A DNA stretch of 64,000 bases from Siphonodentalium dalli (taxonomy: Eukaryota > Mollusca > Scaphopoda > Gadilida > Siphonodentaliidae). The stretch covers positions 6,324,001 through 6,388,000 of the forward strand of contig CP136062.1 in NCBI GenBank assembly GCA_032622095.1, read 5' to 3'. Shown piece after piece: positions 24,090 through 35,164 of this stretch. The stretch's first letter is position 1; the number at the start of each line of letters is the position of its first letter. Position numbers and translations under genes: made by a program. Under the pieces are notes generated by a model that was given only the letters and a program-made list of their open reading frames with translations, had not been told where the DNA came from and did not search any database.

Positions 24090-25060
24090 TATTGTTTTGT
24101 TAATTGGTCACACCATCATAGTTTGTTTTACACGAATAATAATATACTGGGTACTATATCTGCAGGAAGTAATCCGTGTTGTTGGAGTCATATCCTGCAA
24201 TAATCATTACCCGACCCCGCGTCTTCTGAATCTATGGCTTCCTCGACCAAATTGTAGACAGTTCCGCGCTTGGTGCAGTACGAAAAGCTCCTATATATAA
24301 AAGGGATTAACTTGGGGACAAATTGCCAAAAAATTTGAAAATAAGAGTAACTCAAACACTAATTATGCGAATATGCAGCTTAGATGTAAATTGAAAACGG
24401 GCTAATAATTAAGATATTATTGTTACACGGACTAGGTATCTATCAGAGAAATGTTTACTGGTTTGTTGAGGTATAATTATGATAGTGCATGGGGTAGGTG
24501 TCATGCATTTAGTGAAACCCGAAAGGTATGATACTTACCTCGCTGGCAGTTAGGCCTACCTCAATAACGAAGTCCACGACACCACATGTCAAATAATCCT
24601 CAAATTTAGAAACGTGTAGACGCTTATACATGCAGTGTATTGTGAATAAACTGATCTGACCACAAATTAGCCCGAGGAAACTTTAAAGCAGCCCCTATGA
24701 TTTTAGCTATCTTGGGAATGCCGTTTCGACGAGATGTGATTGATAGGACCATAGTCCCAAAATTATGACATTACAAGACAGAATAACGCCCTATCGGTGC
24801 CAATGCAGCGAAATTTTTGAACTGCTGCCATTGTGTTCTATATATTACACGTTTTGGGAAATTTGATAACATAATTGACAATGGCTAGTATTATTTTGTT
24901 GCCATTAATCGATTCTGATAACTAAAGCGTATTTTGAAGAAATGTTGTTATTATTGTATCTTGATGATATGGGGACCCCTTGATCGGATTAATCACCTTT
25001 AAATGCGTTAATCAAGTGTGCGTTTTGACACACACGAGGTATCTGATCTGCGTGTTTGAA
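24090..25060. other. No gene seen
   Basis: Unique AT-rich sequence with no recognisable frame or repeat beyond short homopolymers. Confidence 0.45.
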
Positions 25061-25064
25061 TACT

Positions 25065-25375
25065 ATTGTAGCATATGTCCGTAGCTGCCAAAATGCTCTG
25101 TAATATGTCATATCCTATTTGATAGCATTTTTGTTCGTTTCGCGTTGTGTTTTCTGTCGCCTCCGCCATTATTTCGTGTTATTAATTTGTCCAACATTTC
25201 ATATACGGTCAATGCACTCATTGCAAAATGGTGATCAACGACCATTATTGGCACAAGTAGCACAATTATATGTAATTTAACCACATGTTTACATCTGGGG
25301 TACACAGTTTAATTTATTACCCCAATTGAACAGTACCGTAGTTCTGCGGTTTGCTTGGCCAATACAGCAATCTAT
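25065..25375 (-). pseudogene. Inverted, rearranged copy of the zinc-finger gene's first exon region
   Basis: On the minus strand ATGGCGGAGGCGACAGAAAA recurs at 25,169, encoding MAEATENTTRNEQK, and homology to the 22,653 copy continues about 60 bp into its intron (GGATATGAC, TTTTGGCAGCTACG). The donor GT is lost. Upstream of this ATG lie two blocks (25,170-25,260 and 25,279-25,375) that match 23,795-23,885 and 23,245-23,345 inverted. The order of blocks differs from the plus-strand copy, so a simple inversion does not explain it. Confidence 0.6.
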
Positions 25376-25484
25376 GCATTGCGTTCGAAACGGAGCTAGG
25401 TTCCATCCGCGGGGAGATGGGGAACCCGGAGGAAGGGGAAGGTGGAGAGACAATTTTTTGGCGTATAAATAGATAATATATATT

Positions 25485-25745
25485 ATACTAGAAGGTGACC
25501 CGTCTTCGTCCGGGCTTTGACCTTGAATTGACCATTTTGAAGGTCAAGGTCAGGTGGGGTCAAACACCAACACCCCAAAAATGGTGGAAATCGGCCCAGC
25601 GGATACCAGGAAATCGGCCCAGCGGATACCGAGATATCCTATGCATCAAATTTCGTCCGTAAAAATCCGCCAGTTTAACCCGATTTGATTTCCACTCAAG
25701 TATATAAACGCGCCTCATATACACACGCTCATTAATTATCAAGTT
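25485..25745. mobile_element. SINE/MITE-like interspersed repeat, copy 4 (degenerate)
   Basis: TATACTAGAAGGTGACCCG, TCTTCGTCCGGGCTTTGACC and GAAGGTCAAGGTCAGGTGGG mark the 5' part. The 20-base block AAATCGGCCCAGCGGATACC is tandemly doubled near 25,585-25,635. Confidence 0.7.
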
Positions 25746-26100
25746 TCAACGTAAAGATAAATTACCATCGGTGCCCGAGATATCGCCAAGACGTCTGAAA
25801 CAGTCAAATGCATCGGCCGGTTAAGCGTTAACGTGATCTAACGTTATGACCTCTAACGACGTCATAGAAGTTACGCATTGTTTTTATCCTGATGGAAGAT
25901 AGTACCACTTCTTCTTGATAATTGAGGCAGATAACTAAAACGGATACATAGGCATTATATATCGTTGGAAAGAGGACACACGAAAGATTCTCACAGTGTC
26001 ATTATTATGACTGGCATTTTATTATTCGCGCTGTTTCGAATCGATTTGTAAGCACCGAACTCAAATGAAAGTCTCGTAACACAGCGTAAAAACAGATTTG
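25745..26100. other. No gene seen
   Basis: Unique sequence with no tandem or coding signal. Confidence 0.4.
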
Positions 26101-27118
26101 ACCTCGGCACGTGAAAAGGTGACCTCGGATCTGAAAATCAATAGGCCTATGTCACCCCCCGGCCGAAATTACCCCCAAATACCAAGTTTCATCGAAATCG
26201 GGTCGGCCGTTTTCGAGTTCATCGATTACACACACACACACACACCCTAACACACACACAAACAGATCTTCCAAAATATATAAGGTGACCCGACTTCGTC
26301 CGGACTTTGACCTTGAATTGTCCATTTTGAAGGTCAAGGTCAGGTGGGGTCACGATTTGACCCGTCCAAAACACTGCCCGGACAAAAGTACCCGACAAAC
26401 GTGCCCGTCGAAATCCATCCGGTTTTACCCGATTTGACCTCGAATTGATAATTTTGAAGGTCGAGGTTAGTTCAGGGTCACGACTCGACCCGTCCAAAAC
26501 ACTCAGTGGACAATATTAACCCCACGTATCAAATTTCGTCGAAATCCCATCAAAATTCGCGATTTGATCTTGAATTGACCCGATTCCAAGGTCAAGGTCA
26601 CGTCGCACGGCAAACGAATAGGCTTATGAGAATCCCCATACGAAAGTATCCATAGTCACTAAGTTTCATCGAAATCCCGTGATATTCGGGCGTTTGACAT
26701 TGAAATGACCCGATTTCAAGGTCAAGGTCAAGTCGCACGTGCAGATTAATAGCCTATGCCACTCCCCGGCCGAAAGTACCCTCACATACCAAGTTTCATC
26801 GAAATCCCGTGATATTCGGGCATTTGACCTTGAAATCACCCTATTTCAAGGTCAAGGTCACGTCGCACGTGCAAATCAATAGGCCCGTGCCCGGCCCCGG
26901 CCGAACGTACCCCCACATACGAAGTTTCATCGAAATCGAAATGACCCGATTTCAAGGTCAAGGTCACGTTGCACGGACAAATTAATAGGCACATGCCACC
27001 CCCCGGCCGAAAATACCCCCACATGCCAAGTTTCATCGAAATCGGCTCGGCTCGGCTAATCGCGAACACACAGACAGACACACACACACACACAGACAGA
27101 TCTTCCAAAATATATAAT
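26100..27118. mobile_element. Cluster of nested SINE/MITE-like repeats with CA-rich tails
   Basis: At least two elements in tandem. The first ends with a CA tract (26,226-26,262) and CAGATCTTCCAAAATATATA at 26,282, directly followed by the 5' motif GGTGACCCGACTTCGTCCGG of the next. Inside the second, a ~107-132 bp module (CAAGGTCAAGGTCACGTCGC, then CCCCGGCCGAAA, then AAGTTTCATCGAAATC) is repeated about four times (26,588; 26,718; 26,849; 26,954). It ends with CA-rich DNA and CTTCCAAAATATATAATAGA at about 27,118. Open frames here are stop-poor repeat artefacts. Confidence 0.75.
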
Positions 27119-27119
27119 A

Positions 27120-28030
27120 GACTAGCCGATGAGCCCGACGTTGTCCGGGCTATTCAAAAACCAAATTTCAAGTCGATAGCTCTACCCGTTTCCGAGATCT
27201 GGTCTGCGCATGCGCGAAGCTGGCGTCACACGGGCTCGGCGACCCGATAAAATTCGTATCCGGGGCAAGATACATTCACATAGCAAATTTCAAGTCGATA
27301 GCTCCACCCGTTTCCGAGATCTGGTCTGTGCATGCGCGAAGCTGGCGTCGCACGGGCTCGGCGACCCGATAAAATTCGTATCCGGAGCAAGATACATTCA
27401 CATACCAAATTTCAAGTCGATAGCTCTACCCGTTTCCGAGATCTGGTCTGCGCATGCGCGAAGCTGGCGTCACACGGGCTCGGCGACCCGATAAAATTCG
27501 TATCCGGGGCAAGATACATTCACATAGCAAATTTCAAGTCGATAGCTCCACCCGTTTCCGAGATCTGGTCTGTGCATGCGCGAAGCTGGCGTCGCACGGG
27601 CTCGGCGACCCGATAAAATTCGTATCCGGGGCAAGATACATTCACATAGCAAATTTCAAGTCGATAGCTCCACCCGTTTTATGAGATCTCGTCTGCGCAT
27701 GCGTGAAGCGGGCGCCACACGGGCTCGCCAATACGACAAGGTCGACCGCCTGGTCAAAAACGCATGCGCGAAGCTGGCGTCGCACGGGCTCGGCGACCCG
27801 ATACAATTCGTATCAGGGGCAAGATACATTCACATAGCAAATTTCAAGTCGATAGCTCCACCCGTTTCCGAGATCTGGTCTGCGCATGCGCGAAGCTGGC
27901 GTCGCACGGGCTCGGCGACCCGATAAAATTCGTATCAGGGGCAAGATACATTCACATACCAAATTTCAAGTCGATAGCTCCACCTGTTTCCGAGATCTGG
28001 TCTGCGCATGCGCGAATCTGGCGTCCAAAG
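27120..28030 (+). repeat. 122 bp minisatellite, ~7 units, each with an NRF-1-like palindrome
   Basis: Units start AAATTTCAAGTCGATAGCTC and carry CCGTTTCCGAGATCTGGTCT, GCGCATGCGCGAAGCTGGCG and CGGGCTCGGCGACCCGATA. Landmarks at 27,210, 27,332, 27,454 and 27,576 are exactly 122 bp apart. Unit five (27,680-27,770) is rearranged, after which the period resumes (27,764; 27,886; 28,008). Because 122 is not a multiple of three, the long overlapping frames read the same repeat in all three phases, so I do not call a protein. Confidence 0.9.
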
Positions 28031-28049
28031 GTTTAGGTTGAAATAATGG

Positions 28050-29000
28050 AGCCTTTTTCAAAAAGTGAAAACAAATTGAACGACTTTTCTGGAACAGATC
28101 GATTTGGATCCGTTTTGGACTCTGGATTCCACAAAAGTCATCTCCGTTTCGCGTGTAGCATAATATGAATCTTCGTCGGAGATATGATGTAAAGCACATG
28201 GGCCCAACTTGCAAAATTTGAGGGCCCGTAACTTTTGCATTTCTTCTCTGATTTCAAAAATATTTTCTGGTGTAGGTTCTTTTCGTTCAGGGAATCCATC
28301 TACTTAAATACTTAAATAGATGAATGTCAATCAACATTTTTTTTTATTTTGCCCCCACCCCAGCGTCAATAAAACTGACAACGGTCAACACGACTATGAT
28401 ACCCAAATGCAATTATCTGGAATGATACGAGAGGACAGCATAGTAAATCAAATAGAGGTTTGCCTATATATAGGCGGTAACTCCGCAGGGAAAGCGCGGA
28501 CACAAGTGTTGATGCCCGTGGGCAGTGGTGCATATCGAGGTGTCCATATGGTCCAAATTTGGATGCCCTGCTCCTCATAATTTCCGAGATAGTAAAATGA
28601 CATTTTTTCAGATAAAGGAAGATAAGTCTGCGAGGAAAGCGCGGACAATATTCGTTATGCGACTTAGGCATACAACTCAATTTCCTCAACATATTTACCA
28701 ACTTTTAGTTTTCTACTGCTCATACTTTCCGAAATAAAGTGATTATAAAAGTGTGCAGTATTTTAATAATAATAATAATAATAATAATAGTGAAAAATAT
28801 TTTTTTTTTAAATTTCATTCCGTGGCGAAGCGTTGGGCCGAACTCATGATATCTTCATTTTCTGTATCCCTTTGCCTACATTCCCTCGATTTCACGGTCC
28901 TCCTCACATTAGTTTCTGAGTATTTTCAATTAAACAGAAAACGGCCCCAATAGAAAAACAATATACTTCCTTGGTTACACCATGGAAGTATAATAATAGG
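28050..29000. repeat. Interspersed repeat family, copy A
   Basis: Contains CATGGGCCCAACTTGCAAAA, GTAACTTTTGCATTTCTTCT, CGTTCAGGGAATC, TAGAGGTTTGCCTATATATA, a (TAA)n tract (28,764-28,789) and the 3' block ATATACTTCCTTGGTTACAC, CATGGAAGTATAATAATA. The same order recurs at 29,880-30,740. Confidence 0.8.
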
Positions 29001-29439
29001 ATCAATCATGAGTGGAAAGAATAGCAGTTTATGGACGGAAAATATGAAGTATGGTAATTATATGTTGTCCTAATATGTGTAGGTTGATCTCAAGTGTTTG
29101 GACGTGACCCCACCCCTGCCTCGAAATTGGGTGACGGGATTGGGAAAACATCAACCCCTGGCACAAAATGCTAAGCTTGAGGCCCCGTAACTTCGTTAGT
29201 TTCCATCGGATTTAAAAGTTGTTTCCAGTTTTGTGATTTGCGGCTGACATGGATTGCATAGTATAAATTTCATCTGATTTGGAGACGGATAACACTTTGA
29301 TTATTGGAAAGCATATGGGCCCAAATTCAAACTTGGACGGCCAAAATCTCCGCCATTTCCCAACATATTTACGATCTGTTTTCAGCTTCGAGATCGGCTG
29401 ATGTTGCAGATGTTATATTCTAAGTTTCATCTGATTCGG

Positions 29440-29920
29440 AAAAGAATTAAAAATTGGTACCACTGACCACCCCTCCCCAGACACACAATACCGAACCGAC
29501 ACTGGCAAAATTTGGCCCACCGCGTGCCGTCTTCAGTCCGTACGCATTTTCGTATCAGATGACATCCTATGTTCGATATCTTCGGAGGAGATGTGTTATC
29601 AAGCACATGGGCCCAAAATTGCAAAGTTTGAGGGCCCGCGATTCTTTTAGTTTTCGATGGATTTTCGAAATTCTTCCAGTTTCTAGATCGGCTGATGTTG
29701 CAGATGTTATATTCCAAGTTTCATCTGATTCCGAGAATAATTAAAATTTGGTACCACGGACCACCCCTCCCCAGACCCACAATAATGAACCGACACTGGC
29801 AAAATTTGGCCAGCCGCGTGCCCTCTTCCGTCCGCACACGTTGGCGTATCAGTTGACATCCAAACTTCGACATCTTCGGAGGAGATGTGGTCACAAGCAC
29901 ATGGGCCCAAATTGCAAACT
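29440..29920. repeat. ~298 bp tandem duplication
   Basis: CCACCCCTCCCCAGAC at about 29,466 and 29,763, and GGAGATGTG..CAAGCACATGGGCCC at 29,588 and 29,880, give a period near 297 bp. The second unit runs into copy B of the interspersed family. Confidence 0.75.
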
Positions 29921-30740
29921 TTGAGGGCCCGTAACTCTTGCATTTCTTCTCGGATTTCAAAAATCCTTTCCAGTATGGGTTTGTTTTCGTTCAGGGAATC
30001 AACATACTTAAATAGAGGAATGTCAATCAAAACATTTTTTTTTTCGAAAATTTTGCCCCCACCCCAGCGTCAAAATATATGGCCGACCCTGTTCAATTTT
30101 CTTTTTCAGACTAAACTGACAATGGTCAACACGACTATGAAATCCAAATGCAGTTATCTCTAATGATACGAGAGTACAGCATAGTAAATGAAATAGAGGT
30201 TTGCCTATTTATGGGCGGTAACTCCTCAGGAAAAGCGCGGACACAAGTTTTGATGCCCGTGGGCAGTAGGGCATATCGAGGTGTGCATACGGTCCAATTT
30301 TCGATGCTCTGCTCCTTATAATTTCCGAGATAATAAAATGAAATGTTTTCAGATAAAGGGAGATAACTCCTCGGGAAAAATGCGGACACTATGCTTTATG
30401 CGACCTGGGCATACAACTATTTGACCCCAACATACGTACCAAGTTTTAGTGTGCTACTCCTTATACTTTTCGAGTAATAAGGGTTGCAAAAGTGTCAAGT
30501 ATAATAATAATAATAATGAAAAATAATCAAAAAAGGGCCATAACTCCGTCAAGAAACATTGGACCGACATGCGGATACCTTTATTTTTAGTAGACCTCAG
30601 ATGCCTACATATTCGCTACAGGTTTTGTGTTTCTACTGCAATTACTTTCTGAATATTTCCAAATAAACGGAAAACGGCGCCAGTACAAAAACAATATACT
30701 TCCTTGGTTACACCATGGAAGTATAATAATAATAATAATC
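29880..30740. repeat. Interspersed repeat family, copy B
   Basis: Same ordered blocks as 28,050-29,000, including CGTTCAGGGAATCAACATAC, TAGAGGTTTGCCTATTTATG, short (TAA)n and the closing ATATACTTCCTTGGTTACAC followed by (ATA)n. The repeated 3' end with a simple tail suggests a retroposed, SINE-like unit, though this is unproven. Confidence 0.8.
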
Positions 30741-30839
30741 TAAACTAAGTTACCAAGCACCTTCTCGTGAATTGTATGCTCCGGTGTTTTTTTCGGTTTC
30801 CGGTAAAACCGAGTTGTTGTCCGGCTGGGGTAGATTCGA

Positions 30840-30965
30840 TTTTTCTGGGGGGGGGGGGGGGGCAATGGTCAGTGAAAAAAAAACTGCAGGGGGGTACCCA
30901 AACCGAAGAGAACAGTTTTGTTCCACCCTGCAATGTGTCTGCAGTTTTTTCCGCCCCCCCTTGAA
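30840..30965. repeat. Pair of opposed poly-G modules
   Basis: A 16-base G run (30,847-30,862) is followed by GAAAAAAAAACTGCAGGGGG. About 80 bp on comes its inverted partner GCAGTTTTTTCCGCCCCCCC (30,937-30,956 region). The pair mirrors the modules at 20,388-20,540 at the other edge of the interior. Confidence 0.75.
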
Positions 30966-31059
30966 ATATCGTAAGGTAAAGTCGAAATATATATGAATTT
31001 GTTGTTTACATGTTCATTCGGCTTTCTACCACGGCTAGTACCGTCCCATGTATACCGTC

Positions 31060-31955
31060 TTATCCCATCTAATAACGTCCCAAACCGTTCTGCAATATCC
31101 TAAGGTTGTTCTGTGTTTTGCCGCTTCTGTCCCATCGATGAAAAAAGTTGATTTAATCTGAGTATGGTCATTAAAATTCTACAATGATGTCGAAAATTTT
31201 TTTTCATTTATTGGAGATTTGGGAATGACCCGGGATGATTTGGAAGTGGCGAAACCCCTCCCCTACAACCCAATTTTAGGTGAGGGTGTCGAGTTTGATG
31301 CAAAAATATCACCGTGGGACGGGGAAATACGAATGCGGTGAACGATGTTTGTGTTTACCATCTAATACCGTCCCATCCCGTTTTTCTGCGTTTTACGAAA
31401 ACAGTTTTGATCTTGATTATGGTCAATAAAATGCTAAAATGATGCCGAGAAGATGTTGATCTAACATTTTATGCAAAAATATCACCGTGGGACGGGGAAA
31501 TATGAATGTGATGAATGATGTTTTGGAGTAAGCAATATTTGATTACGAACAGAACATGTAATACAAGCCTAAAATCCTTTTATCAAATGAGGTTGTTGTT
31601 TACCATTTCGTTCTGCAATTTCCTAAGCTGTTTCAACTTCCGTCCCATTGGCGAAACAAATTGTTTTAATCTTGATTATGGTCAATAAAATGCTACACAG
31701 ATGTCGAGAAGATATTATTCTAATATTATGTACAGAAATATCGTCATGGGACGGCGGCAAAATATGAATGCATTTATGGTCTACATGTTCGTTCTGCCAT
31801 TACCGCGGCCGTTCTGCGTTTTACCCATCGACGAAACAAGTTATTTTAAACTAGATTAAAATGCTACACTGATGTCGTGAATATATCAATCTAACATATG
31901 TCAAGAATAGTCGTCATAGGACGGCGAAATATGAATGAATTTGTTGTTTTGTAAT
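31060..31955 (-). repeat. Diverged array monomers, inverted orientation
   Basis: Reverse-complement monomer landmarks recur (GTCCCATCGATGAAAAAAGT, TGTTGATCTAACATTTTATG, GTGGGACGGGGAAATATGAA, GTTCTGCAATTTCC). They are more diverged than those in 32,571-33,347 and include a foreign ~80 bp patch near 31,215-31,290. Confidence 0.75.
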
Positions 31956-32570
31956 TATAATAAAGAGCGTTTCTTAGTTTACATTATATAACCCATGAGA
32001 GATGTGTTTGCCATTAACCACATGTTGCTGGTTCGAACAGCGTTCAAATACATGAATAGTAGAATACTCTACACCATTCGTAAGTGCATAACACAAACAG
32101 CGAGTAATTCTCACTGAGACGATATCATCACCCTAAAGAGTCTGTGTCATCTGCCACCAGTTATGCAAACACAAGCTTAGTGCCAACGTAAACTCAAGCT
32201 CAGTGCCGACGTGAACAGAGTGTGAACAACTGAACGCCGTGTCAAACATTTTTGATATTGGTTTCTCCTTGTACGTTCATTAATAGTGAATTCTTATAGT
32301 ACTCGCATGTGATATTTGGATTTACCACACAATTTGTAAGTAAAAACTGATTTTGTTATGTTCGTTCTGCGTTTTACATAGCTCTTCTGTCCCATATCGA
32401 TGACGTAAGCTGTCCCGTCGGCGCGACGAGTTGTTTTGTGCCACACAAATGTCGAGAAAATGTAACATTTTAACATGTCACAATGGGACGGGGAAATGTA
32501 AATGCATTGAATGATTTTGTTGTTTCCAAAGGTTGTTCTGCGTTTTTGTCCCGTCCCATCTTTCTGTTCT
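31956..32570. other. Inner right-arm junction region
   Basis: 31,956-32,320 shows no repeat homology apart from an ATAAAGAGCGTTT motif at 31,959. 32,330-32,570 is another weakly conserved inverted monomer (TTCGTTCTGCGTTTTACATA, AATGGGACGGGGAAATGTAA). No gene is seen. Confidence 0.5.
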
Positions 32571-33347
32571 GAGTTCTTTAACACCGTCTCAACCCATCTA
32601 ATACCGTCCCATCCCATCTAATACCGTCCCATCTAGTTCTGCAATTTCCAAAGGTTGTTCTGCGTTTTGCAGCTGCTATCCCATCAGCGAAAATAGTTGT
32701 TTTAATCTTTAATGGTCATGACGTCGAAAAGATGTTAGCTGTTCTGCGTTTTCTAATACCGTCCCATCCCAATTATGGTCAATAAAAAGGGATCACCGAT
32801 CTAATACCGTCCCATCCCGTTCTGCAATTTCGCTTCCGTCCCATCAGCGAAAAAAAACATGTTTTCATCTTGATTATGGTCATTAAAATGTTACAATGAA
32901 CGAAATATGAATGCATGGGGTGATTTGGTGTTTGTTTACATTTTCGTTCTGCAATTTCATACGGTTGTTCTGCGCTTTAATACCGCTTCCGTTCCGTCCC
33001 ATCAGCGAATAAAAACATGTTTTAATCTTGATTGTGGTCATTAAAATGCTACAATGATGTCGAGAAGATGTTAATCTAACATTTTATGTAAAAATATCGC
33101 CGCGGGACGGGGAAATGTGAATGCATGGGATGATTTGGTGTTTGTTTACATTTTCGTTCTGCAATTTCGCTTCCGTCCCATCGACGAAAAAAGTTGTTTT
33201 CATCTTGATTATGGTCAATAAAATGCTACAGTGATGTCGAAAAGATGTTAATCTAACATTTTATGCAAAAATATCACCGTGGGACAGGGAAATATGAATG
33301 TATGGGGTGATTTGGTGTTTACATTTTCGTTCTGCGTTTGACCGTAA
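32571..33347 (-). repeat. Right arm of the giant element, inner part
   Basis: Reverse complement of the left arm. 32,571-32,800 matches 19,430-19,658 (AGTTCTTTAACACCGTCTCA and following), and about 32,890-33,347 matches about 11,225-11,680. The 7.8 kb of array that lies between these in the left arm is absent here, so the left arm expanded or the right arm contracted. Confidence 0.9.
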
Positions 33348-35164
33348 ACGTAATCCGACGTTTGTTTGTCACAATTGTGAAACCATATTTTCGAGGCTTA
33401 TTACCTTGTGGAAACAACGCTCTTTATTGTTGTTGTTTTCCCAAACAGTAAATAATTCATGTTCAAATGCGTCTGTGTACGTATTCTTGCCCTGTGTTTC
33501 ATACACGACCGATTATACTGAAGAGTCTGACTAACTCAAATAAACACGACGCTCTGAATTATATCATGGTCCATTAATGCTGATAGATAACTGGTTATCT
33601 GAGAGTGTTGTCCTCTTGCTTTGACCGATGTTTATAGAGTTTTCACTGCCTGAGAGTGTAAGGAATAGATACATCCTTTTTGGATTAGATTAAGGGGTAA
33701 TTGATATAATGAAAATAATTTGCTTTTGAGTAAGCATTGAATTTGATTAAGGTGGTAGCTATTATAATATAATATTTTGCTTATGGTTATACATTGGATT
33801 TGATTAAGGGGTAATTGATATAATGACAATAATTTGCTTTTGAGCATGCATTGGACTTGATTAAGGTGGTAGTTAGTATAATAGAATATTGTGCTTAGGG
33901 ATTAAGGGGTAATTGATATAATGGAAATAATTTGCTTTTGAGTATGCATTTAATTTGATTAAGGTGGTAGCTATTATAATATAATATTTTGCTTATGGTT
34001 ATACACTGGATTTGATTAAGGGGTAATTGATATAATGGAAATAATTTGCTTTTGAGTAGGCATTGGATTTGATTAAGGTGGTATTTATTATAATATAATA
34101 TTTTACTTATGGTTATATATTGGATTTGATTAAGGGGTAATTGATATAATGAAAATAATTTGCTTTCGAGTATGCATTGGATTTGATTAAGCTGGTAGTT
34201 ATGCTTTATTATTATTAAGGGGGTGGACTTTGATAAATGTATTTGTTATTATTGGGGTGGGTAGATGAAAAGTTTTAGTTTTTTTGTTATGCCGTGATCA
34301 TATTTTGACGCCCAGAGGTGAATCAGTTATGTCCCGTTATATAAATAACGTAATGAGTTGCTCCCACGATTTTCATGGGGTCGGCTGAGTTTGGATTTCC
34401 GGGAGACTGCCGAGCTGGGATTTCTTAGGGATCCTTACTCAGTTAGCCCTTTATACCACTGGATAACACTTAATAATTTAATATGTATTGAATGATTTCA
34501 TTTATTAATATTTAGACTCCACCTCACTATATTGTCACGGCATATCAAAATAGAAATAATCATCAAATATATATAGACAATAAATCGCATCAATTTTTTA
34601 GTTTTGTTTGTGTTATCTCCCTTTTTCATCAGCCTGGGTATATCCTTGTTAGGTTCCATCAGTGGTAGTCGTCTCTATCTTGCCATGTGAGCAAGACCCT
34701 TTGCTTTAGCTGCTCGTTTCTCTGTTATTAATGGATTGAACCTACATTTCTAAATCCGCTAATTATATTTATAAAATAATCTTAACTTATTCCGAGTGGG
34801 GTCATAGTACAAGTTTCGACTTGGACTTGTGACACTACTGGGGAATAGGTCACAATTTGACTGCATTTTTTTTGTTTTATCTAAAGTTAAGGTATAAGTT
34901 GATCTATATTAAATGACACGTAGTTCCCTTTTTTATTTTTCATTCTTGCACAACAAGTATAATTAGTCTTGACTACATTTTGTTCACCACACATAACAAG
35001 TTTTGAGCTTATAACTGACTCCAAGTTATTCACAATTATGGAGTTCCATCGCTTAGCGCGTCAATGGTAACAATGAACCCCATTCCATTCTTGATTAACG
35101 GTCCTCCCATTAAAAGAGAAATAAAACTGTAGTTTCTATATAACCCTAGAGTACAATTCGCTAC
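33348..35164. other. 1.8 kb insertion interrupting the right arm
   Basis: It replaces 62 bp of arm sequence that is intact at 44,794-45,273. Ends are sharp (after TTTGACCGTAA, before ACTATTAAATTGT). It contains the 114 bp repeat below, then unique AT-rich sequence (34,250-35,164) with no recognisable gene or terminal repeats. Confidence 0.65.
33685..34250. repeat. 114 bp tandem repeat, ~5 units
   Basis: TAAGGGGTAATTGATATAAT starts at 33,691, 33,805, 33,903, 34,017 and 34,131: spacing 114, 98, 114, 114. Each unit is bipartite, with TTGATTAAGGTGGTAG about 50 bp after the start. Confidence 0.9.

Noticed and set aside
28366-30389. Minus-strand frames of 80-110 codons in 28-30 kb
   Set aside because: They lie in two copies of a non-coding repeat family and are not conserved in frame between copies.
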